DNA from: an uncultured Nostocoides sp.
Lineage (GTDB): Bacteria; Actinomycetota; Actinomycetes; Actinomycetales; Dermatophilaceae
DNA length: 64,000 nucleotides
Reading direction: 5' to 3'
Assembly (NCBI GenBank): GCA_937858995.1
Contig: CALLZC010000060.1
Location: forward strand, 1 to 64,000
The position numbers and the translations under genes are program-made. A model generated the notes under the pieces. The model made no database searches. It saw nothing but the letters and a program-made list of their open reading frames with translations, and had not been told where the DNA came from. Positions 36,460-44,395 of the stretch are shown here, piece by piece. Numbering within the stretch: the first letter of the stretch is position 1; every line of letters begins with the position of its first letter.

Positions 36460-37856
36460 CCGGGTCCGTCACCCTGACCGCGTCGGGCCCCGCTCCCGCG
36501 GGCGGCTCGGCACTGGACGAGCTGCTGTATCCCGTTGGTTTGGAGGAGTTTCGCGCGCACTACTGGCATCGTCGCCCCATCCACCTGAGCGGGTGGTCGG
36601 GGCGCTTCGCCGGGCTCTTCGACCGTGAAGCGCTGGCTCGGGTGATCCGCAGGCAGCGGGAACTGCGGATCTCGGTCCGGGTGAGCGGCGACCACGAGGG
36701 GGATGACGGTGGGGCCGCCGCGCACGTCCTCATCGACGGCGACGACGTCGTGGATCGGTTGCGTTCTGGAACCTCCGTGTGCGTCGACCCGGTGGACCGA
36801 GCGGATGCCAGGGTGGCGGCGCTGGCGCAGGAGCTGCGCGCGGGCCTCGGGCATCTGGGGCCGGTGAGCGTCAAGGCCTATCTGTCCACCCCCGGCTTCG
36901 GCTTCAATACCCACTTCGACGCCCAAGTGGTGACAACCGTGCAGATCGAGGGATGCAAGCGCTGGCGCGTATCCCCCGAGCCGGGGGTGGCGTTCCCGGC
37001 GGCGAACGCCTTCCTCGACGGCACGGGAACGGTGCGTTACAACGGCCGCACCCCGGCCTCGCTGGCTCCTTGGGAGCGACCCGCCGTGAATCGCGACTCC
37101 TTCGTCGAGGTGCTGCTCCAGCCGGGCGACGTCTTGTGTCTGCCCGCGGGCACCTGGCACGAGGCGAAAGCGTCAGGGGGTGACTCGCTGGCGCTGAACT
37201 TCTCCTTTGCGCCGCTTGATATTCCCGAGCTGCTGTTTGAGCTGGTGCGCCCGGCCTTGCAGGAGCACACCGCTTGGCGTTCCGGGATGAGCGGACCGCA
37301 GCCCCTGGCCGAACTAGCCTCCCGCGCAACCGAACTCGCCACGGCACTACGTCAGCTCGCTGCTGATTCTGATGTGACGACGCAGCGCCTTGCCGAAGCC
37401 CTGACCCGGGCGCCGGGTCGTTCGATCGGCACCCAGCCCGCCGCGGCTGGGCACGCCGACGCGGTCGCGGCGAGCGCCGTTCACGCCGGGCAGCGACTGC
37501 AATGCGTCCTTGCCGTCCGCGATGCCCAAGAGGCGGCTCGCTGGTGGGGTCGGATCCTCGGAAGCCAGGTGGTCTCGAGCATCCCGGAGTTCGGTTGGGT
37601 GGAGGTATCCACCACGGTTCCCGGCGTCACCCTCGGGCTCACCGAACTGACCACGGGTGCCGCCAACCGGGGGGCAGTGCTTGACTTCGAGGTGGGCGAC
37701 CTCGAGGACTTGCGGGCCCGACTGAACTCCCATGGCGTCACCGTCACTGACCCGCCCACCGAGATCGCCGGCGTGGCCCGGGTGCTCTCGGCCCACGACC
37801 CCGATGGCAACCGGCTGATGTTCTTCGAGCCGGCCGACGAAGGAGCAACCCCATGA
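36456..37856 (+). CDS. JmjC/cupin_4 oxygenase fused to VOC domain
   Basis: A 466-residue two-domain protein. Residues about 20-300 are a JmjC-like cupin of the ribosomal-oxygenase type: the Fe(II) ligands are readable as His153/Asp155 (NTHFDAQ) and His235 (GTWHEAK), with CKRWRV following strand 2. Residues about 345-460 are a glyoxalase/VOC domain (CVLAVRDAQEAARWW, ending AHDPDGNRLMFFEP). A 2-oxoglutarate-dependent hydroxylation of the peptide is plausible; the VOC part might bind the azole product as resistance proteins do. Both roles are inferred. It overlaps the flanking genes by four bases each side. Confidence 0.87.
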   Translation: MTGSVTLTASGPAPAGGSALDELLYPVGLEEFRAHYWHRRPIHLSGWSGRFAGLFDREALARVIRRQRELRISVRVSGDHEGDDGGAAAHVLIDGDDVVDRLRSGTSVCVDPVDRADARVAALAQELRAGLGHLGPVSVKAYLSTPGFGFNTHFDAQVVTTVQIEGCKRWRVSPEPGVAFPAANAFLDGTGTVRYNGRTPASLAPWERPAVNRDSFVEVLLQPGDVLCLPAGTWHEAKASGGDSLALNFSFAPLDIPELLFELVRPALQEHTAWRSGMSGPQPLAELASRATELATALRQLAADSDVTTQRLAEALTRAPGRSIGTQPAAAGHADAVAASAVHAGQRLQCVLAVRDAQEAARWWGRILGSQVVSSIPEFGWVEVSTTVPGVTLGLTELTTGAANRGAVLDFEVGDLEDLRARLNSHGVTVTDPPTEIAGVARVLSAHDPDGNRLMFFEPADEGATP

Positions 37857-38623
37857 GCAACCCCCCTGTGCGGCCGCTCGCCGAGCGGGTCGTCATCGTG
37901 ACCGGCGGAGCCAACGGCATCGGACGGGCATACTGCACGGACCTCGTGCTCGCCGGCTGCCGGGTGGTGGTTGCCGACATCGACGGCGACGGCGCGCAGG
38001 CGCTCGCGCAGGCGCTCTCCGGGGAGGTCGGCGACGAGCGCGCGATCGGGGTCGCCGTGGATGTCACCTCCCCCGAGGAGACGCGGGAGATGGCACAGGC
38101 CGCGACCGCGGCCTTCGGCCGGATCGACGTGCTCGTCAACAACGCTGGCAGCTACCCCCACGTCGCCTTTGACGATATCGATCTCGAGGCCTGGCGACGA
38201 GTCATGAGCCTGAACCTCGACAGCGTCTTCTTGTGCGTCAAGGCGGTGCTGCCGGCCATGCGCGCGCAGGGCGGCGGCGGGATCGTCAATGTCGCGACAA
38301 ACCTGGTCTGGAGTGGGCTGCCGAATATGACCCACTACATCGCGGCGAAGTCGGCGGTGGTCGGTCTGACCAAGGCGCTAGCCCGCGAGTTAGGCCACGA
38401 GGGGATCACCGTCAACGCCCTGGCGCCGGGGGCCGTCATACCGGATCGTCGGCTCAGTCTCGCCGGCGCCCGGGCCGTCGATGAGATCGTCAACTACCAG
38501 GCGGTCAAGCGGCCTCAGGCGGCATCCGATCTCGTGGGTGCCATGCGCTTCCTGTGCTCACCCGACGCCGACTTCATCAGCGGGCAGGTGCTGACGGTCG
38601 ACGGCGGCCTGACGATGCACTGA
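37853..38623 (+). CDS. Short-chain dehydrogenase/reductase
   Basis: A 256-residue classical SDR with the NAD(P) motif TGGANGIG, DVLVNNAGS, active-site YIAAK, and VNALAPG and VDGG near the C-terminus. Asp at the end of beta-2 (VVVADIDGD) favours NAD(H). The place normally held by the catalytic Ser, about 13 residues before Tyr, appears to be Thr (NVATNLVW). It could act on an aldehyde or hydroxyl made by the LuxC-like, Rieske or JmjC enzymes; this is inferred. The ATG overlaps the upstream stop. Confidence 0.92.
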   Translation: MSNPPVRPLAERVVIVTGGANGIGRAYCTDLVLAGCRVVVADIDGDGAQALAQALSGEVGDERAIGVAVDVTSPEETREMAQAATAAFGRIDVLVNNAGSYPHVAFDDIDLEAWRRVMSLNLDSVFLCVKAVLPAMRAQGGGGIVNVATNLVWSGLPNMTHYIAAKSAVVGLTKALARELGHEGITVNALAPGAVIPDRRLSLAGARAVDEIVNYQAVKRPQAASDLVGAMRFLCSPDADFISGQVLTVDGGLTMH

Positions 38624-38629
38624 TTCGCC

Positions 38630-39796
38630 GTGCCCGACGCCGCCTTCGATCCGCGCCATCCACAGATCCGGCGCGACCCTTATCCCGCGTATGCCGCCTT
38701 GCGCGGGCGGGGCTCCGTACAGCACGTGCCCTCGGCCGGGACCTGGTTTGTGGCCGATCACCGGCGCTGCCTGAGCGTCTTGACCGATGCGCGCTTTTCC
38801 GCGGCGCAGGGCCAGCAACTGCGCCTGCGTAGGACGCCCCTGCCGGCGACCATGCTCTCGGCAGACCCACCCGATCACCAGCGGCTCCGGGCCGCGGCCA
38901 GCCCAGCCATGGAGCCACGGGCCCTGCAGGTCATGACCCCGTGGCTGGAGTCGCTGATCGCCGAGTCCGTCGGCGCAGCGGTGGGGACCCTGCGCTCCGG
39001 CGCTGCGGTGGATCTGGTGGGGCAGGTGGCCCAGCCGCTGGCCGTGGCGGTGCTCGCCCGCTTCCTGGGGCTTCCCGCAGCCGACCTCCCTTCCTTTGCG
39101 CACTGGGGCCACGCGGTGTCCGTCAATCTCGACCCCTTTGCCGACCCCGACGCCAGCGGGGCGGCCGGGGAGGCCATGCACGTGATGCTCCAGCGGTTCG
39201 CCGACCTCATGCATCGACCGGTGGATCGGCACGGGGCCCTAACCCTCCTGGCACGCAGCCACGCCGACGGTTTGGTCTCACCTAGTGAGGCGTTGGCGGC
39301 GGCCGGCCTCCTGGTCGTGGGCGGCCTCGAGCCCCTGGCCGGGTTCGTCACGGGCTTGCTCGCGGTGCTCGTGACCGGCCCGCATGCCGGGGACCGTGAC
39401 CCGGCGCGACCTCGCTCGGTGGTCGAGGAGGTCTTGAGGTATGACGCCCCGATCCAGTTCATGGCCCGCCGGGCGCTCGCGGATGTCGACTTCGGGGGGG
39501 TGGTGATCCCCCAGGGGGATCACGTCGTGGCCCTGCTCGGGTCCGCGAATCGCGACCCCGAACGGTTCGTGCGCGCGGATCAGCTGGACCTCGCGCGCCG
39601 GGTCAACCCACACCTGTCGTTTGGGGCGGGGCCTCATGTCTGCCTGGGGGCGCCCTTGGTCCGGCTCCTCGGGGACCTGGTGGTGCGCGCGGTGCCGGCC
39701 GACGTGCCCCGGCTCATCGTCCGAGAGGCCGAGCTCACCCATGCGGTGGTGCCGCGCTGTCACTCCCGACTGGTCGTCGCGGCAGGCGCGCCGTGA
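38630..39796 (+). CDS. Cytochrome P450
   Basis: A 388-residue soluble bacterial P450. It has the C-helix segment SADPPDHQRLRAAAS, the K-helix ExxR (Glu267-Arg270), and the heme loop FGAGPHVCLG with Cys338. The I-helix motif, normally (A/G)GxxT, is GGLEP (231-235), so the usual proton-relay Thr is missing, as in some cross-linking P450s. The GTG start is 6 bases after the SDR stop. No ferredoxin is encoded near. The last 37 bases overlap the convergent FAD oxidase gene. Confidence 0.93.
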   Translation: MPDAAFDPRHPQIRRDPYPAYAALRGRGSVQHVPSAGTWFVADHRRCLSVLTDARFSAAQGQQLRLRRTPLPATMLSADPPDHQRLRAAASPAMEPRALQVMTPWLESLIAESVGAAVGTLRSGAAVDLVGQVAQPLAVAVLARFLGLPAADLPSFAHWGHAVSVNLDPFADPDASGAAGEAMHVMLQRFADLMHRPVDRHGALTLLARSHADGLVSPSEALAAAGLLVVGGLEPLAGFVTGLLAVLVTGPHAGDRDPARPRSVVEEVLRYDAPIQFMARRALADVDFGGVVIPQGDHVVALLGSANRDPERFVRADQLDLARRVNPHLSFGAGPHVCLGAPLVRLLGDLVVRAVPADVPRLIVREAELTHAVVPRCHSRLVVAAGAP

Positions 39797-40998
39797 CCGA
39801 GCGCGCGAACCGCCTCCTGAGCCGCCCGGCGGCCACTGGACAGGGCCCCTTGGACCAGGCCTCGCCCGGCGTGCCCCGCGCTCGCCTCGCCGGCGAAGAA
39901 GACGACGTCGGCCAGCGGCCGCGCCCACTCGAAGGCGCCGGCCTCGCTGCCCCGGGTTGGCATGGTGTGTGCGCCGCGAGCGAAGAGGTCGGCGCCCCAG
40001 TCGTGGCTGACCACCTCGATGGCCGCACCGAGGCTCGGATCGAGCTGGTGCAGCAACCAGCTGGCGTTGCTCATGCTCCAGGTGACCTTGCGCGCGACTG
40101 CCGCCCGAGGGCCCTTGACATGACCGACGACGATCGGGCTCCCAGCCGTGCTGTGCCACAGACCCCACGGCTCTTCGGCGAACAAGGCCCACGTCGAGCG
40201 CTCGGCCGGGCGTTCGGCGGTGAGTGCGACGGAGACGGCATCGACACTGGCCAACGCGCTGAGGGCGGCCAGCTTCGCGGGGGGCAGCGGGGGATCGAAC
40301 CGCAGTCCCGCGGCCTGGATCACCGCCGGCGGCACGGTCACCACGACCGCCGCCGCGGTGATCGGGACCGCGCCACTGACCGAGACGCCAGCGGCGCCCC
40401 ACTGCACCACACTGGCGGGCGCGCCCAGGCGCACATCGACACGGTCTGCCAGGGCTGCCGCGAGGGTGTCGAAGCCCGCCGTCAGGACTGCTTCGACGCC
40501 GCCACCGCGGGCGCGCTCCACCGCTGCCACCGCGCCCGCGTCCAGCCCATCGCAGTCGCCGCCCACGGACTGCTCCACCCACAGGGCGGCCAGGGCCCGG
40601 GGAATCTCGGGCAGGTCGCGCAGACACTCGGTCACGCTGCCGGGTCCCGTGAGTGCTCGGGCGACCGCCCAAGGTGGCGGGGGATGGCTGTAGATCAGGC
40701 TTGGGGAATCCCAGCGCTGCCCCGCGGCCACGACGACCAGGTCAGCGTCGCGCTCCAGGGGGGCCAACGGCATACCGGCGGCGCCGATCAGGTCATTCAG
40801 GGCGAGGTCGGCGGTGGGGTGCACAACCTGCGCGCCCAGCTCGGCCAGGCCGCCTGCCGTGCGGTGCGTCAGTACGCGGCCGCCGATTCGGGGGCGGCCC
40901 TCGAGCACGACGACCGAGTGGCCGAGCCGATCCACCTCGCGGGCACACGCCAGTCCGGCAACCCCCGCACCGATGACCACGACCTGCGTGCGCTCCAC
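39760..40998 (-). CDS. FAD-dependent amine oxidase family protein
   Basis: A 412-residue flavoprotein of the monoamine-oxidase/phytoene-desaturase fold: N-terminal dinucleotide motif VVVIGAGVAGLACA, the Glu of VVVLEGRPRIGGRV, and the C-terminal FAD motif VVFFAGEASAGHAGRGLVQGALSSGRRAA (quoted by parts). Substrates of the family include amines, amino acids and polyenes, so none can be named here. It reads against the P450 gene with overlapping 3' ends and is divergent from the next gene by 26 bases. Confidence 0.9.
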   Translation of the reverse strand: MERTQVVVIGAGVAGLACAREVDRLGHSVVVLEGRPRIGGRVLTHRTAGGLAELGAQVVHPTADLALNDLIGAAGMPLAPLERDADLVVVAAGQRWDSPSLIYSHPPPPWAVARALTGPGSVTECLRDLPEIPRALAALWVEQSVGGDCDGLDAGAVAAVERARGGGVEAVLTAGFDTLAAALADRVDVRLGAPASVVQWGAAGVSVSGAVPITAAAVVVTVPPAVIQAAGLRFDPPLPPAKLAALSALASVDAVSVALTAERPAERSTWALFAEEPWGLWHSTAGSPIVVGHVKGPRAAVARKVTWSMSNASWLLHQLDPSLGAAIEVVSHDWGADLFARGAHTMPTRGSEAGAFEWARPLADVVFFAGEASAGHAGRGLVQGALSSGRRAAQEAVRALGHGAPAATTSRE

Positions 40999-41024
40999 TC
41001 CCGCGACCCTAGCGGCTGGCGCCC

Positions 41025-41993
41025 ATGAGCGCCCGAAGTCGGCCGACTGCGCTCCTGGAGGCCGTCCTGACCCGGACCGGTCTGGATGTTGACGTCGCCC
41101 GAGCCGGCGCCGAACTGGAGGGCTTGGTGGCGGGGCCGTGGGCGGCCTACGAAGCGGACCCGGATGGTCGGCGCTTCGCGCTCACCGAGTCGGGTGCGCC
41201 GTTCGAGTTGTCGGTGAAGGTCGCCGCCGACGGCGAGATGTCTATTCGGTATGTCGTCGACGTCGCCGACCACACCCGCGACCTTGCGGGCAATGCGGCG
41301 CGCTACCTCCAGGCCGCCGAGTCAGCCACCGGGCTGTCCGAGGAGGTCGTCGGGGCGCTGATGACCAGGTACCTGCACGACGCCCCGCCGGGGAGCCTCG
41401 CCAATGTGATGGTCGGTGTGGGTTGGGCGGCTGGCAACCGTCGTCGCAGCACGATCTATCTGCCCGCGGGCTGGCTCGACGCTGGCTCGCTAGACCGGAG
41501 GCTCCCCGAACCGACCGGTCTCGACCAGCCTGCTCAGGTCGTGGGGTATGACGTCGAAGACGCGGGCCTATCCAGCTGGAAGACGTATCACTGGTTCGCG
41601 GTGGACCCAACCGCGCCCCCGCCGGGGCGTGACCTCCTGCCCGAGCTAGCGCTTCGGGTGTACGACCAATTCGCCGCCCGGGTCGTGCCAGCGGCCAGGG
41701 AGCGAGCCGCGTTCCGTCAGCGGCGTCTCGTCGCCGGGGCCGCGCAGGATCGGCTCTTCCTGTTCACCCGACTCTGGCAACTCACCGACGGTCCCGAACT
41801 TCTCTCTCTGCTCACCCTGCTGGCGAGGGTGGGACTGGACCTGGGCGTGTTGCGCGCGGTGGCGGCTATGGCCCGCGAACATGGCATGGGGATGCACCTG
41901 GGGATGGTCGCGGTCGGGGGGCACGGCATCCCGTCGGCGACCTTCTACTTCTGGCCGCGAGGCCCGGGAGTCTCTCTGAAGTGGGCGCAATGA
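41025..41993 (+). CDS. Unknown protein at RiPP cluster edge, possibly ABBA-prenyltransferase-like
   Basis: A 322-residue soluble protein with no motif I can assign securely. Alternating strand-rich stretches (FELSVKVAADGEMSIRYVVDVA in part, RRRSTIYLPAGWL, VVGYDVEDAGLSSWKTYHWFAVDP in part, and the terminal SATFYFWP) recall the repeated alpha-beta-beta-alpha units and Lys/Tyr strands of aromatic or peptide prenyltransferases such as those in cyanobactin clusters. This is a weak resemblance judged by eye. It is the last gene inside the 164-bp direct repeats. Confidence 0.75.
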   Translation: MSARSRPTALLEAVLTRTGLDVDVARAGAELEGLVAGPWAAYEADPDGRRFALTESGAPFELSVKVAADGEMSIRYVVDVADHTRDLAGNAARYLQAAESATGLSEEVVGALMTRYLHDAPPGSLANVMVGVGWAAGNRRRSTIYLPAGWLDAGSLDRRLPEPTGLDQPAQVVGYDVEDAGLSSWKTYHWFAVDPTAPPPGRDLLPELALRVYDQFAARVVPAARERAAFRQRRLVAGAAQDRLFLFTRLWQLTDGPELLSLLTLLARVGLDLGVLRAVAAMAREHGMGMHLGMVAVGGHGIPSATFYFWPRGPGVSLKWAQ

Positions 41994-42254
41994 CCGGGGT
42001 CTCGCGAGATTTCTGACGCGCTGCGAGTCTTCCGGGATCTCGGGAGTGCCCCCGGCGGCTGCACGTCATACTCCTGGCCGACTAGGAGCGCGGGGAGCGG
42101 TCGCACCACCCGAGAAATGTCGCGAAGCTCCGGAAGCTGCGCCAAGCGGGCGATATATCCGGAGTCTCGTGAGGTTTCCGGAGTTTCGTGAGGTTTCCGG
42201 AGTCTCGCGAGGTTTCTGGCGCTTTGCGAGTTCCCGGGGTCTCGGGAGTGCCCC
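41994..42254 (+). repeat. 58-bp imperfect direct repeats flanking right 164-bp copy
   Basis: 41994-42052 and 42197-42254 are related sequences of the form CCGGGGTCTCGCGAGATTTCTG ... TCTCGGGAGTGCCCC (about 58 bases, one gap). They bracket the lutC-derived insert, and the right one overlaps the end of the 164-bp repeat. The 360-base gap 41994-42353 holds these, the 164-bp repeat and the promoter at 42290; I see no gene in it. Confidence 0.75.
42048..42211 (+). repeat. 164-bp exact direct repeat, right copy (lutC 3' fragment)
   Basis: Identical to 28046-28209. Here the lutC C-terminal codons, including the TAG, have no gene in front of them, so this copy is derived. It carries the same 19-bp units. 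With the left copy it encloses a 13.8-kb interval holding the whole RiPP cluster. Confidence 0.97.
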
Positions 42255-42289
42255 GTCGGCGCGAGGCATAGGGTGGTGCGTATGATCTA

Positions 42290-42318
42290 TTGACAGCACA
42301 AAGACCTCTCCATAGGTT
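42290..42318 (+). promoter_or_regulatory. Putative promoter of inositol genes
   Basis: TTGACA (42290-42295), a perfect -35, is followed after 17 bases by TAGGTT (42313-42318), 35 bases before the ATG at 42354. GGAAGGAA precedes that start codon as ribosome binding site. Confidence 0.55.
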
Positions 42319-42353
42319 TGCGGCACCCCAAGATCTCGGAAGGAACCCCGCCC

Positions 42354-43286
42354 ATGGCGCAGTCCAAGGCGCGCAACACCGACCCGCGCTACAGCAAGCT
42401 CACCATCGGCGTCTGCCCCGACCAGTGGGGGGTTTGGTTCCCGAGGGATGAGAAGCAGATCGACTGGGATGTGGCCCTGGACGAGATGGCCGCCGCCGGG
42501 TTCTCGGTCATGGAGACCGGACCCTTCGGCTACTTCCCGACCGACCCCACCCGGCTCGCCGCGGAGATGGACGCCCGCGGGTTCACGGTCGTGGCCGGCA
42601 CCGGCTGGGGCATCCTGCACAAGGCCGAGGCCTGGGCCGAGACCGAGCGATTCTTCCGCGAGATCGGCGAAACGCACGCGGCCGTCGGCGCCGAGTATGT
42701 CGTGCATCTGCCCCCGATGTTCCGCGACGAGAAGACCGGCGCCTACACCGACGATCGGGTGCTCTCGAGCGATGCTTGGAACCTCTACATCAAGAACGCC
42801 GATCGATTGGGTCGGATCATGAAGGAGGACTACGGCCTCAAGATGGTCCTGCACCCCCACGGCGACAGCCACATCGAGACGCCCGCCGATATCGATCGCA
42901 TCTTCCAGGCGACCGACCCCGAATATGTCGGTTTCTGCCTCGACACCGGGCACATCGTCTATGGCGACGGCGACCCCATCGAGTTGTGCCGGAAGTATCC
43001 CGAGCGGATCTCCTATGTCCACATCAAGGCCATGGACCCGGCCCTGGTCAAGCAGGCGCACGACGAGGACTGGCCGTTCGTCAAGGCCGTCCACGCGGGG
43101 TGCTCCGTCACCCCGCCGGCCGGGCTGCCCGACATGGGCGAGCTCATCGAGGCGCTCGCCGACCTCGACAAGGAGCTGTATGTCGTGTGCGAGCAAGACA
43201 TGTACGGCTGCGATAAGTCCTTCCCCCTCCCCAACGCCATGACGACCCGCGAGTATCTGGCCTCGCTGGGTCTCGGTCTCCTCTGA
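42354..43286 (+). CDS. Sugar phosphate isomerase/epimerase, IolE-like inosose dehydratase
   Basis: A 310-residue xylose-isomerase-like TIM barrel. [15 protein letters not shown] opens the barrel; metal ligands are suggested by [33 protein letters not shown] and VCEQDMYG. The setting beside iolG-like, iolD, iolB and iolC genes makes 2-keto-myo-inositol dehydratase or an inosose isomerase the likely function. ATG at 42354 was preferred over an in-frame 42318 start because GGAAGGAA precedes it. It is followed 11 bases later by a Gfo/Idh/MocA gene. Confidence 0.85.
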   Translation: MAQSKARNTDPRYSKLTIGVCPDQWGVWFPRDEKQIDWDVALDEMAAAGFSVMETGPFGYFPTDPTRLAAEMDARGFTVVAGTGWGILHKAEAWAETERFFREIGETHAAVGAEYVVHLPPMFRDEKTGAYTDDRVLSSDAWNLYIKNADRLGRIMKEDYGLKMVLHPHGDSHIETPADIDRIFQATDPEYVGFCLDTGHIVYGDGDPIELCRKYPERISYVHIKAMDPALVKQAHDEDWPFVKAVHAGCSVTPPAGLPDMGELIEALADLDKELYVVCEQDMYGCDKSFPLPNAMTTREYLASLGLGLL

Positions 43287-43297
43287 GAGGCACCACC

Positions 43298-44302
43298 ATG
43301 ACGGTACGCATTGGCATGATCGGTCCCGGCGGCATGGGCCAGGCGCACATCGAGCGCATTCACACCGTTATCGCCGGCGGGCGGGTCGTCGCTGTGAGCG
43401 ACATCGACCCGGGGCGCGCCCAGGAGGTCGCGGCGCGGATCGGCGGCACGGCATACGCAACCTCGCAGGAGCTCATCGAAAGCCCCGACGTGGACGCCGT
43501 GATGATCTGCAGCTTTGGCCCCGCCCATGAGGTCGACGTGCTCGCCTGCATCGCCGCCGGCAAGCCGGTGTTTTGCGAGAAGCCGCTGACGCCGACCGCG
43601 GCGGCCGCATTGCGCATCATGGACGCCGAGCAGGCCCACGGCACCCGACTGGTCACGGTCGGTTTCATGCGGCGCTTCGATGCCAGCTATCGGGAGATGA
43701 AGGCGCTCTTGGACTCGGGAGAACTCGGCGAGACGCTGATGGTGCATTGCGCGCACCGCAACCCCACGGTCCCCCAGGGATACACCTGGGACATGGCCAT
43801 CAATGACACCGCGATCCACGAGGTCGACGCGATGCGGTGGCTGCTCGGCGAGGAGTTCATCTCGGCGCGCGTGGACACTCCGAAGAAGACCACCCTGCGT
43901 TTCCCGCACTTGCAGGACCCGCTCGTGTTGATCCTCACCAGTGCCTCCGGTGTCCGGGTCGATGACGAGATCTTCGTCAACTGCCAGTACGGCTACGACA
44001 TCCGGTGCGAGGCGGTCGCCGAGCGCGGCACCGTCAGCCTCTCCGATCACGAGGTGACCTCAGTGCGCCGGGCCTGGGCCGTGACCAAGAAGGTCGCTCG
44101 CGATCACAACGACCGCTTCGGGGGCGCCTTCGTGACCGAGGTCCAGGAGTGGATCTCGGCCGTGGCCCGCGGCGAGCACACCGGGTCGACGGCGTGGGAT
44201 GGCTATGCCGCGGCCTGCGTCTGCGACGCCGGCGTCAGGGCCCTCACCGAGGACGGCGAGGTCGCGGTGCAGATGATCGAGCGGCCCGCCTTCTACGCCT
44301 GA
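43298..44302 (+). CDS. Gfo/Idh/MocA oxidoreductase, inositol 2-dehydrogenase-like
   Basis: A 334-residue NAD-dependent dehydrogenase: Rossmann motif [13 protein letters not shown], cofactor motif FCEKPLTPT with the conserved EKP lysine, [10 protein letters not shown], and [17 protein letters not shown] with the catalytic Asp/His pair. Members of this family oxidise myo-inositol to scyllo-inosose. It is encoded behind the IolE-like gene with a short gap. A second family member lies at 50.4 kb, so the two may act on different inositol isomers. Confidence 0.9.
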   Translation: MTVRIGMIGPGGMGQAHIERIHTVIAGGRVVAVSDIDPGRAQEVAARIGGTAYATSQELIESPDVDAVMICSFGPAHEVDVLACIAAGKPVFCEKPLTPTAAAALRIMDAEQAHGTRLVTVGFMRRFDASYREMKALLDSGELGETLMVHCAHRNPTVPQGYTWDMAINDTAIHEVDAMRWLLGEEFISARVDTPKKTTLRFPHLQDPLVLILTSASGVRVDDEIFVNCQYGYDIRCEAVAERGTVSLSDHEVTSVRRAWAVTKKVARDHNDRFGGAFVTEVQEWISAVARGEHTGSTAWDGYAAACVCDAGVRALTEDGEVAVQMIERPAFYA

Positions 44303-44356
44303 GCCGTATGCCGTCGGCCCGCTCGTCAGGGGTGCGGCCGAGTGGGCCGGCGCGGC

Positions 44357-44395
44357 CTAGAGCAGGGGGCTAGAGCAGGGGGCTAGAGATAGGGG
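44357..44395 (+). repeat. Three tandem 13-bp repeats at iolD stop
   Basis: CTAGAGCAGGGGG at 44357-44369 and 44370-44382, then CTAGAGATAGGGG at 44383-44395. The last unit is the C-terminus and stop codon of iolD on the minus strand; the other two repeat it downstream. Confidence 0.9.
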
